Below, piece after piece: positions 1 to 5,302 of a stretch of DNA of 5,302 nucleotides; within the stretch, counting starts at the first letter, position 1, and every line of letters starts with the position of its first letter. The notes under the pieces are model-generated. The model was not told where the DNA came from. It did not search any database and was given only the letters and a program-made list of their open reading frames with translations. The stretch comes from Sedimentisphaerales bacterium. GTDB lineage: Bacteria > Planctomycetota > Phycisphaerae > Sedimentisphaerales > Anaerobacaceae. The DNA is taken from the NCBI GenBank assembly GCA_016933985.1, contig JAFGTU010000295.1, positions 1 through 5,302 of the forward strand, read 5' to 3'. The position numbers and the translations under genes were made by a program.

Positions 1-1990
1 CTTCCGAGATGCGGCCTTGCGTGCTGCGCTTCGCCGCGGCTCCGCTGAGCAAGGCCCCCGTCGCCGCACCCGTGACAGTCAGGCCGACCATGAACAAGGA
101 CGAGATGATTCCGATGTGCAGATAGAGCGAGCCAAAATAGGTCTGGTAGAGATACATCAGGACTATCACCGTCCCGATGCCGACGGCCCCCGCCGAGAAG
201 ACAAGCAGTGAGCTGTCGAAACCGGACCTGCCGCTTCCGGCTTCTGCGCCAAAAACGTACAGCAGACGCAGGACGACGAGTACCAGGACGGGAACCAGGA
301 AGACCAATGGTCCCGCCAAGGTCAGCAATTTTGCCAGGCGAGCCAGCGGCGCCCCGGACCGCTTGGCGGTGAGCAGAAGACTGTAAAGGTGTGTCAACGG
401 CATGGAATCACGGTTGATTAAGAGATTCTCGGGCAAGTCCGCATTAGAATAGCTCTCCAGCGCCGCCGCCGCCCGGTCCGGCAGATAGACCGACAGCAGC
501 GCCTCCGGCGGAAAGACTGCATCCGCTCGTTCTATCGACTGGAATCGGTCCCGCAGCACAGCCGGGTCGGAAGTCAGATGCTCGGAATCTGATACGATGA
601 ACCACGCATCTTCGCCGGGTGTCAGGACGAACCGGGCGAAAACCTCATTGAGCGTCAGCCTGATCGAGGCGCCCATGTTTATCAGCTCGGTCCCCATGAT
701 GTTCTCTCCCGCCGTGACGCGGACTGCGAGGACGCCTCCCGACTTCAGGGACCTTTTGATGCGGTCATAGAACTCGATAGTGTAGTACCGGTTGAGGACT
801 GAGCTGGTTGCATCCGGGAGGTTGACGACGACAATATCATAAGATTGCAGATTCTCGGCCAACGTGCGGCGGAGGTCGCCGCTGAGCCGGTCAAATCGGC
901 TGTCGCTGATTCTCATCTCCGCTGGGATGAATGCGTCGATTTTTCGCGCATACTCGGGGTCGGTGGAGGCCCAGGTAACGCTCCTTATTTGCGGAAGCTG
1001 GAGGAATTGACTGCAAAGCCCAAGCCCGGAGCCGACTACAAGCACCGACTCTGCTTTCGGATTCTGGCACAGGCTGATAGCTGCAATCTGGCCGGCGGAC
1101 GCCTTGTCCGGCAGCGTTTCGCAGGCGCTTCCTTCGCGGATGGCCACCCACTGCCCCCGGTAACTGCCGTATAAATATTCGGCCTGGGCCGTGCGGAACG
1201 ACCCTGCGGGGACGCCTTCGGACAACAGCTTCTTCCACTTTATGGTCTGCAGATATGCCGAGAGTGTGTTGTTGAATCCCGATACAAGGAGAAACACGAA
1301 AGCAGCCGACAGCAGGAACGACACGATGCAGGCCGTCGCCCTTGCGGGACGTACAAGCCCTAAGCGTAAGCGCCGGGGTACATCCCCTCCCTCACGGTCG
1401 GAACTTGTTGGAGTCAGCAGGGCCGCCAGCCGGACGCTGAAAACCGATGCGCAAACGACGGCGGCGAGAATTAGAAAGATTGCGGCAGGATCCGCGCCGA
1501 GCCACAAAAGCAGCGTTGCCGCGACTCCTCCAACGAAGCTGCCCGCCGCTTCGATAACATAAACCTGCCAGACGGCCCGGTCGCTCCCGATCCATCGGCA
1601 GGCCGTTGGAAACAGCAGGCCCGTGAGAATGCTTACAGGAGCGTTGACTATAAACGACGCAATGAGAATTGCCCTGAACGACCATAGGGCGTATGACTCC
1701 AGCCCGGCAAGCTCTCTGGCCTGGACAATCAGTATGAACTGGGCAATGAAGGCGGGCAGATAACAAAGAAAAAGCAACTCGATATTCCCAACCAGCTTGC
1801 GGGCGAGAAATCGGGATTTGCCCGCAAGGGCCGCCCCTGCGCCGACCCACAAGAACCACGACCCGAAGAATATGCCGACGGCAATATCGTTGCCCTCAAA
1901 GGTCGTGAGAAAATCGCGAAAGAGCAGGCTCTGCGCCGCGATAGTGAACAGGCCGTAGCTGAACAGCACAAATGTGCGGGCGAGCGTCAT
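1..1990 (-). CDS. Spermidine-synthase-like multi-pass membrane protein (3' end beyond the window)
   Basis: Reading the minus strand from the ATG at 1990-1988 gives 663 codons with no stop up to base 1, so the C-terminus is missing. About seven hydrophobic segments (roughly residues 6-24, 37-56, 70-90, 105-128, 143-165, 168-192, 218-238) precede a soluble domain (about 245-545), followed by at least three more (555-580, 593-616, 620-650). The soluble domain has a Rossmann-type nucleotide motif, VLVVGSGLGL (316-325), then YDIVVVNLPDATSS (384-397) and YYTIEFYDRIKRSLKSGGVL (402-421), the pattern of spermidine synthase-like proteins fused to a membrane region. Key positions are altered: the family GGG(D/E)G loop is GSGLG, and the usual catalytic Asp of the DxxDP-type motif appears to be Asn390, so true polyamine synthesis is doubtful. 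The ATG overlaps the stop of the upstream Memo-AMMECR1 gene (ATGA), with AAGGTG (2000-1995) four bases before it. The substrate is unknown. Family assignment is good; function is not assigned. Confidence 0.88.
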   Translation of the reverse strand, partial: MTLARTFVLFSYGLFTIAAQSLLFRDFLTTFEGNDIAVGIFFGSWFLWVGAGAALAGKSRFLARKLVGNIELLFLCYLPAFIAQFILIVQARELAGLESYALWSFRAILIASFIVNAPVSILTGLLFPTACRWIGSDRAVWQVYVIEAAGSFVGGVAATLLLWLGADPAAIFLILAAVVCASVFSVRLAALLTPTSSDREGGDVPRRLRLGLVRPARATACIVSFLLSAAFVFLLVSGFNNTLSAYLQTIKWKKLLSEGVPAGSFRTAQAEYLYGSYRGQWVAIREGSACETLPDKASAGQIAAISLCQNPKAESVLVVGSGLGLCSQFLQLPQIRSVTWASTDPEYARKIDAFIPAEMRISDSRFDRLSGDLRRTLAENLQSYDIVVVNLPDATSSVLNRYYTIEFYDRIKRSLKSGGVLAVRVTAGENIMGTELINMGASIRLTLNEVFARFVLTPGEDAWFIVSDSEHLTSDPAVLRDRFQSIERADAVFPPEALLSVYLPDRAAAALESYSNADLPENLLINRDSMPLTHLYSLLLTAKRSGAPLARLAKLLTLAGPLVFLVPVLVLVVLRLLYVFGAEAGSGRSGFDSSLLVFSAGAVGIGTVIVLMYLYQTYFGSLYLHIGIISSLFMVGLTVTGAATGALLSGAAAKRSTQGRISE
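1349..1401. repeat. Putative planctomycete-type interspersed repeat inside a coding region
   Basis: The plus strand reads CCCTAAGCGTAAGCGCCGGG, then GTACATCCCC and TCCCTCACGGTC. It contains a small inverted pair, GGGG (1375-1378) and CCCC (1384-1387), around a five-base loop. I recall near-identical 'CCCTAAGCG(T/C)AAGCG..GGGG' and 'CCGTGAGGGAGGGG' units scattered in Planctomycetota genomes; this is from memory and not checked here. On the minus strand the stretch is in frame in the spermidine-synthase-like gene and encodes about residues 198-214, DREGGDVPRRLRLGLVR. This is a charged, Arg-rich loop between predicted membrane segments 6 and 7, where an insertion would be tolerated. Neither a transposase gene nor a target-site duplication was recognised. 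Confidence 0.5.
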
Positions 1991-3621
1991 TTCTCACCTT
2001 CGCCAAAGACATCGGCCTGGAATACGAGAAAGGCGGCCCCTTCATTCCAATCGTCGGCTGCAAGCCCGGCTTTCAGCGAAAGCTGCGTGAGCGTCTGGCT
2101 CAAATCCCAGCCTTGCTCGGAAGCGACCTGGGGCAGAAAAACGGCTGACCGCCCCGCCTTGTTGAGGACAATCCCGTCCGTCCCAATCCGGATATCGTTC
2201 GCCGACGGCACGGACTTGGGCCGGGTCAAGGCGGAAATCTCTATCGTAATATCATTGAATTCCTCTTTCTGAAGCGGCGTAAACCGCCTGTCCCGAAAGG
2301 CGGCATTGATCGCATTCGAGAGAACCGACTTGTAAAGCGGCTGAGACGGAAATATGTCGCCTATGCACCCGCGAAGCCTGCCCGCCTTCTTCAGCGTGAC
2401 AAACGCGGCGCGAGGCTCTTTTAGCGTATCACTGATCTCGATGCCGAGCTCGGCTGTTTCCGGAACCCGCCCATGCTCGAGCGCATAGCCTATGGTCTTC
2501 CTCGCAAGGTTAATCAGCTTTTTTCTGTCGCTGTCGGTCAGTTCGGCGTCGCGTGCCGGCGGCTCCATTGTAGAGCCTTTGCGCCACGTGCCGCTAAAGA
2601 CGATAGAGAGGTAGCTGACGGACCGGGAATAGTCGCCTTCAAGCTGACCCGATGTTGTATAGTTAATCAACTCAGCTTTGGAGGATTTATCCAGCATCGA
2701 AAGCAGCACGGCAATGGGGATATACCCGCAAATAGTCGCGCCGGTCTTTTCTCGATATTCGAGGAAGCCGGGCACATCGAGGGCCTCAATTAGCTTGAGC
2801 GCGCCGGTATCCAGCTTCTTGAGCTGCTCCGGTATGTTCTCGGTGAAAGGGACATATCCGTAGCTTGCCCCGTAATGAACAAAGTCCGAGCTGGCCACTA
2901 CAAGCGTATTCTCATCGACCATACTTTTCAGGATAGCGGCAGCCCTTTGGACCGCCTGTAGCGAGCAACTGCCGGCAACCATCGGAACGAGCTTGAAGCC
3001 TGAATCCACTGACTGCAGCAGCGGCAGCTCTATCTGCACGCTGTGCTCGCTCTGATGCGCATGCGGGACGTTCTGAAACACCGGATATTCCAGCAGCCTG
3101 TCAATGAACTCCACGTCCAGCGGTATCTGCCCAAGAGGCGTCTCGTAGTGAGTGACCCGCGGGACGCTGAGGATATCTTCCATCCGGACGCTGTGGCTCG
3201 GACCAATCACGATGATCCTCTCGTAGTGCCTGGCAATCGCTTTGAGGCCTGCGCAGGCCGTCTTACCCGAATAGCTATAGCCGGCGTGCGGCAGGATAAC
3301 CGCGACCACGTCATTCCTCGGGCTGACCTGGGCACTGTCAAAGAATCCTTTCAACATCTTTTTCAGAGCTTCCGGATCAGCCGGATACCAGGACCCCGCA
3401 AGCGCCGATTTGAGCACCGACTTGGGCCGCTCGGCCGGCCACTCTTTTTCACCCGGCGACCGGCTCTCGGTTTTATGCTCCGCATAGACTGAAGCCGCCT
3501 GGCTTGGTTCGGTTGCCGAATCACCGAATGCCTTGAAGTATAGCCCAAGACCCGCCCCGGCAATAATCATGATACCTGCAATCACCGCAGTGACAATGTG
3601 CTTCTTGATTCGTCTTGTCAT
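1987..3621 (-). CDS. amrB/amrA: Membrane-anchored AmmeMemoRadiSam protein B-protein A fusion (Memo + AMMECR1)
   Basis: A 544-residue protein joining the two non-radical-SAM components of the AmmeMemoRadiSam system. Residues 1-8 are basic (MTRRIKKH) and 9-29 are hydrophobic, which predicts an N-terminal anchor with the rest outside the cytoplasm. After a polar linker (33-66), the Memo domain spans about 68-345. It keeps PHAGYSYSG (His112), GPSH (His143), EHSVQIELP (His193), SSDFVHYG (Asp246, His249) and TICGY (Cys298). Human Memo1 binds metal through the equivalents of His112, His143 and Cys298, and its fold resembles LigB-type non-heme iron dioxygenases. The AMMECR1 domain spans about 360-540 with the hallmark LRGCIG (416-421) and the AFRDRRFTPL and DITIEIS blocks. 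The reaction is not established for either domain. I chose ATG 3621-3619 because GGAG (3633-3630) is eight bases upstream and it follows the preceding stop by one base. The frame is open back to 3747, but that would overlap the small gene and remove the signal-anchor layout. The stop overlaps the next start (ATGA). Confidence 0.93.
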   Translation of the reverse strand: MTRRIKKHIVTAVIAGIMIIAGAGLGLYFKAFGDSATEPSQAASVYAEHKTESRSPGEKEWPAERPKSVLKSALAGSWYPADPEALKKMLKGFFDSAQVSPRNDVVAVILPHAGYSYSGKTACAGLKAIARHYERIIVIGPSHSVRMEDILSVPRVTHYETPLGQIPLDVEFIDRLLEYPVFQNVPHAHQSEHSVQIELPLLQSVDSGFKLVPMVAGSCSLQAVQRAAAILKSMVDENTLVVASSDFVHYGASYGYVPFTENIPEQLKKLDTGALKLIEALDVPGFLEYREKTGATICGYIPIAVLLSMLDKSSKAELINYTTSGQLEGDYSRSVSYLSIVFSGTWRKGSTMEPPARDAELTDSDRKKLINLARKTIGYALEHGRVPETAELGIEISDTLKEPRAAFVTLKKAGRLRGCIGDIFPSQPLYKSVLSNAINAAFRDRRFTPLQKEEFNDITIEISALTRPKSVPSANDIRIGTDGIVLNKAGRSAVFLPQVASEQGWDLSQTLTQLSLKAGLAADDWNEGAAFLVFQADVFGEGEK

Positions 3622-3622
3622 A

Positions 3623-3805
3623 TTAGCCGCTCCATTTGCCCTGCCCGAAGATGTCGTCCGGGGCCCTAAAGCCGCCGGGATACTTGTGGTATTTCGCGGC
3701 CCACGTGAATCTTCGCGGCATAACTTTGTTTGCCTGCCGAGCCGCACCTGTAAGAATCACGGCGCCGGCTGCAAGCAATCTATGAATGAACTTTCTGCGT
3801 TTCAT
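3623..3805 (-). CDS. Small protein (60 aa) with a twin-arginine-like signal, inside the AmmeMemoRadiSam operon
   Basis: I do not recognise a named family. The N-terminus is MKRRKFIHRLLAAGAVILTG, which has the RRxFI core of a twin-arginine (Tat) signal followed by a hydrophobic, Ala-rich stretch (10-22). Cleavage could fall near Ala22 or Ala25, leaving only about 35-38 residues. The mature part is basic and aromatic: RRFTWAAKYHKYPGGF (31-46), then RAPDDIFGQGKWSG at the C-terminus. It has no Cys. The ATG (3805-3803) overlaps the TGA of amrS as ATGA, and GGAG (3816-3813) sits seven bases upstream; the alternative ATG at 3811 is only one base from GGAG. Its TAA is followed after one base by the ATG of the Memo-AMMECR1 gene. 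These packed junctions are the main reason to believe it is a real gene. Its place suggests a partner or substrate of the system. It could also be a small structural or chaperone subunit. Confidence 0.8.
   Translation of the reverse strand: MKRRKFIHRLLAAGAVILTGAARQANKVMPRRFTWAAKYHKYPGGFRAPDDIFGQGKWSG
3630..3633 (-). promoter_or_regulatory. Shine-Dalgarno site fixing the start of the Memo-AMMECR1 gene
   Basis: GGAG on the minus strand, eight bases before ATG 3621-3619. It lies inside the last codons (Trp58-Ser59) of the small upstream gene. Ribosomes finishing that gene therefore stop next to the new start, which favours translational coupling. It supports the 544-residue product over a start 42 codons further upstream. 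Confidence 0.7.
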
Positions 3806-4794
3806 TTCCATACTCCGTATATTTCGTTTCCGCATTTCGGGCAGGTCCCGTTCTTGAGGTTGTTTTGCAGGATGGTGTAGCCGCTGCGCTCTATGAGCAG
3901 GGCCTTGCACTTCGGGCAGTACGTGTTCTGCCCCTCCTTGCTGGCGATATTGCCGATATAGACGTATTGCAGCCCCTCCTCCATCGCAATCCGCCGGGCC
4001 AGGTCCAGCGTCTCAAGCGAGGTCGGCGGCAGATTCAGCATCTTGTGCCGCGGAAAAAAGCGGGAGAAATGCAGCGGAGTCTCGCCGCCGAGATTGGCTT
4101 TGATCCAGCGGACAAGCTCGCGTATCTCCTCGGGTTTGTCGTTCAGCGTCGGGATCACCAGATTGGTGACTTCCACCAGCGCGCCGCTTGCCTTGGCCAG
4201 GACCAGCGCATTGAGAACCGGCTGCAACGTGGCTGAGCACACTTCGCGGTAGAATTCCTCGGTCATCGCCTTGAGATCAATTCTGGCCACATCCACAAAC
4301 TCCAGCAGTCGCTTCCACGGCTCGGGATTGATGTAGCCGGCTGTCACCAGGACATTGCGCAGCCCCGCCTCGCGCGCCAGCTTCGCGGTATCGTAGGTGT
4401 ATTCGTAATAAACAATCGGGTCTGTGTAGGTGTACGCCAACGAGGGGCAATTTGCCCGCTTGGCAATATTGACGAGGTCCTGCGGCGACCAGTACAGCTT
4501 CTCGCGGGAATAGAATAGGGCCGGCATCTCCTCCGGATTTGCCTGCGAAATCTCCCAATTCTGGCAGTTGCGGCAATGCAGATTGCAGCCGACCGTCGCT
4601 ATCGAGAGGATGCCCGTGCCCGGAAGAAAATGGGCAACCGGCTTTTTCTCCACGGGATCGACGTTGATGGAGCACGGATACCCGTAAACAACGGTTGTCA
4701 AGGTCCCGCCGATATTGACCCTGACCCGGCACTCGCCGCTCTGACCCGGATCAATCACACAATTCTTCGGACATAGCTCGCACTGGACTCTCAA
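3802..4794 (-). CDS. amrS: AmmeMemoRadiSam system radical SAM enzyme
   Basis: A 330-residue cytoplasmic radical SAM protein, normal length for AmrS. The 4Fe-4S motif is CNLHCRNCQNW (Cys70, Cys74, Cys77), the CxxxCxxC form, preceded by VDPVEKKPVAHFLPGTG (45-61), a very characteristic block of this family. The N-terminus carries four more cysteines (Cys5, Cys8, Cys12, Cys22) and the C-terminus has a CPKC...CPKC pair (Cys293/296 and Cys318/321) that looks like a zinc ribbon. The enzyme should cleave SAM to a 5'-deoxyadenosyl radical; its substrate is unknown. The start is TTG (4794-4792): an in-frame TAG lies eight codons upstream, no ATG or GTG intervenes, and GAGAG (4806-4802) is seven bases before the TTG. 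It is the first gene of the operon, and its TGA overlaps the ATG of the small Tat-type gene. Family assignment is very secure. Confidence 0.97.
   Translation of the reverse strand: MRVQCELCPKNCVIDPGQSGECRVRVNIGGTLTTVVYGYPCSINVDPVEKKPVAHFLPGTGILSIATVGCNLHCRNCQNWEISQANPEEMPALFYSREKLYWSPQDLVNIAKRANCPSLAYTYTDPIVYYEYTYDTAKLAREAGLRNVLVTAGYINPEPWKRLLEFVDVARIDLKAMTEEFYREVCSATLQPVLNALVLAKASGALVEVTNLVIPTLNDKPEEIRELVRWIKANLGGETPLHFSRFFPRHKMLNLPPTSLETLDLARRIAMEEGLQYVYIGNIASKEGQNTYCPKCKALLIERSGYTILQNNLKNGTCPKCGNEIYGVWK
3813..3816 (-). promoter_or_regulatory. Shine-Dalgarno site fixing the start of the small Tat-type gene
   Basis: GGAG on the minus strand, seven bases before ATG 3805-3803 and inside the last codons of amrS. 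The spacing is ideal for this ATG and too short for the in-frame ATG at 3811-3809, so it decides between the two starts. Confidence 0.65.
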
Positions 4795-4886
4795 TGCAAA
4801 TCTCTCTTGAAGCGTCTAATGCTCACAGTATAGTCAAAAACGACAAAGACAAGCCGCTTCCAAAAGAAGCTGACTCGCCTGCCGTT

Positions 4887-4916
4887 ATTATACAGAGAAT
4901 AGTCGACTTGTGCCAG
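4887..4916 (-). promoter_or_regulatory. Putative sigma70-type promoter of the amrS operon
   Basis: On the minus strand, CTGGCA (4916-4911, four of six matches to TTGACA) is followed after 18 bases by a perfect TATAAT (4892-4887). Transcription would start near 4880, giving a leader of about 85 bases before the TTG of amrS. The leader contains a weak GCTTC/GAAGC hairpin (4856-4870). It is the best candidate found in the 243-base divergent region; there is no experimental support. Confidence 0.45.
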
Positions 4917-5000
4917 GAGTGTTGATTAGGCCAAGTTACCGTTATTGCCTTGAAGACACGATGATGCTCCTGCCACCGGGTAAAAATGATTTCTCGCCGC

Positions 5001-5030
5001 TTGATTTCGCTTTCGCCCCAAGTCTATAAT
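5001..5030 (+). promoter_or_regulatory. Putative sigma70-type promoter of the methyltransferase gene
   Basis: TTGATT (5001-5006), an 18-base spacer and a perfect TATAAT (5025-5030). The expected transcription start is about 5036-5038, right at the ATG 5038-5040. No Shine-Dalgarno sequence is seen upstream of that ATG, so translation may be leaderless. Confidence 0.5.
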
Positions 5031-5037
5031 GCTCACT

Positions 5038-5283
5038 ATGAAAACAGCACGAACGGTTCTCGGCATAGCCCTGGCGACGGCTGTTTCGTTGTCGCACGCC
5101 GGTCTCGCCGAAACCGCCGCACCGCACGCGCGCCCCTCTATTCCGTACGTAGCCACCCGTAATGATACCGTCCGGGATATGCTCTGGATCGCGAACGTCG
5201 GAAAGGACGATGTAGTTTATGATCTTGGTTCGGGCGACGGACGCATCGCGATTGCGGCGGAGGATTCTACTTCACCCTGCTGA
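5038..5283 (+). CDS. N-terminal part of an exported SAM-dependent methyltransferase, frame broken near the window edge
   Basis: The frame from ATG 5038 gives 81 residues. Residues 1-24 (MKTARTVLGIALATAVSLSH and on to GLA) form a typical Sec signal peptide, with cleavage likely after Ala24 or Ala21. Residues 35-74 match the start of a class I methyltransferase family often annotated in bacteria: IPYVATRNDTVRDMLWIANV, then VVYDLGSGDGRIAIAA, whose DLGSGDGR is SAM-binding motif I. The family should continue for a further 100 or more residues with an acidic loop (GxDxxP-like). Here the match ends at about Ala74, and EDSTSPC and a TGA follow. Neither other frame of the last 40 bases restores the family pattern, so a single indel does not explain it. 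The gene is truncated, rearranged, or joined to foreign or misassembled sequence at a contig end. I prefer the ATG at 5038 over the in-frame ATG at 5029, which lies inside the -10 box. An exported SAM enzyme is odd because SAM is cytoplasmic, but signal peptides do occur in this family. Confidence 0.65.
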   Translation: MKTARTVLGIALATAVSLSHAGLAETAAPHARPSIPYVATRNDTVRDMLWIANVGKDDVVYDLGSGDGRIAIAAEDSTSPC

Positions 5284-5302
5284 TTGGTCGCCAAGATGAA
5301 GC

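Noticed and set aside
467..478. GCC/GCG triplet run
   Set aside because: It simply encodes four alanines (residues 507-510) in the membrane protein gene and is not a notable repeat.
845..1562. Plus-strand open frames at 845-1174 and 1191-1562
   Set aside because: They run antisense to the continuous 663-codon membrane protein gene and show no recognisable domain; the second one includes the repeat read as SPKRKRRG. They are codon shadows.
3622..3747. Longer form of the Memo-AMMECR1 protein starting at 3747
   Set aside because: It would overlap most of the small Tat-type gene, adds 42 residues without family similarity, buries the signal anchor, and lacks the well-placed GGAG that serves the ATG at 3621.
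3806..3910. Longer form of the small gene starting at 3910
   Set aside because: The extension lies inside amrS, reads as an out-of-frame shadow rich in Arg, His and Pro, and would place the RR signal in the interior. The ATG at 3805 with GGAG and the ATGA overlap fits better.
4827..4832. TATACT on the minus strand as an alternative -10 for amrS
   Set aside because: No convincing -35 is found at 16-18 bases, while the perfect TATAAT at 4892-4887 has one with four of six matches. A second start site is possible but not supported.
4856..4870. GCTTC-CAAAA-GAAGC hairpin as a terminator or riboswitch
   Set aside because: The stem has only five pairs and no T-run follows on either strand, so it is too weak to call.
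4926..5156. Minus-strand open frame of 76 codons across the methyltransferase start
   Set aside because: It covers the opposing promoter and signal peptide, has no similarity I recognise, and is better explained as the antisense of a real gene.

Overview
The window holds a compact minus-strand operon built around an AmmeMemoRadiSam system, read from right to left, and the start of a divergent plus-strand gene at the right edge. The DNA is fairly GC-rich with Shine-Dalgarno (GGAG-type) start sites, so it is bacterial. A short repeat inside the leftmost gene (about 1349-1401) looks like the interspersed 'CCCTAAGCGTAAGCGCCGGGG' sequence I associate with Planctomycetota. Together with the gene content this suggests a planctomycete, possibly an environmental genome. 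That assignment rests on memory of the repeat and is tentative.

Layout from right to left on the minus strand: a promoter-like site (4887-4916); amrS, a radical SAM enzyme with a TTG start (3802-4794); a 60-residue protein with a twin-arginine-like signal (3623-3805); a membrane-anchored fusion of Memo (AmrB) and AMMECR1 (AmrA) domains (1987-3621); and a multi-membrane-segment protein with a spermidine-synthase-like domain that runs off the left edge (1-1990, 663 codons open). The genes are packed as tightly as possible. Two junctions are ATGA overlaps and the third is TAA-T-ATG, so they are very probably one translationally coupled unit. The small gene and the truncated left gene are the parts most easily missed: the first is shorter than usual ORF cut-offs, and the second has no stop inside the window.

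On the plus strand, a gene at 5038 encodes a signal peptide followed by the start of a SAM-dependent methyltransferase. It has a good sigma70-like promoter whose -10 box lies so close to the ATG that the message may be leaderless. The reading frame breaks right after the SAM-binding motif I and stops at 5283, 19 bases before the window ends.

Working model (inference): AmrS acts in the cytoplasm. The small Tat-type protein and the bulk of the Memo-AMMECR1 fusion are predicted to lie on the outer side of the cytoplasmic membrane, and the spermidine-synthase-like protein sits in the membrane. The AmmeMemoRadiSam system has no established biochemical role that I know of. The small protein in the middle of the operon is a good candidate for its substrate or partner.
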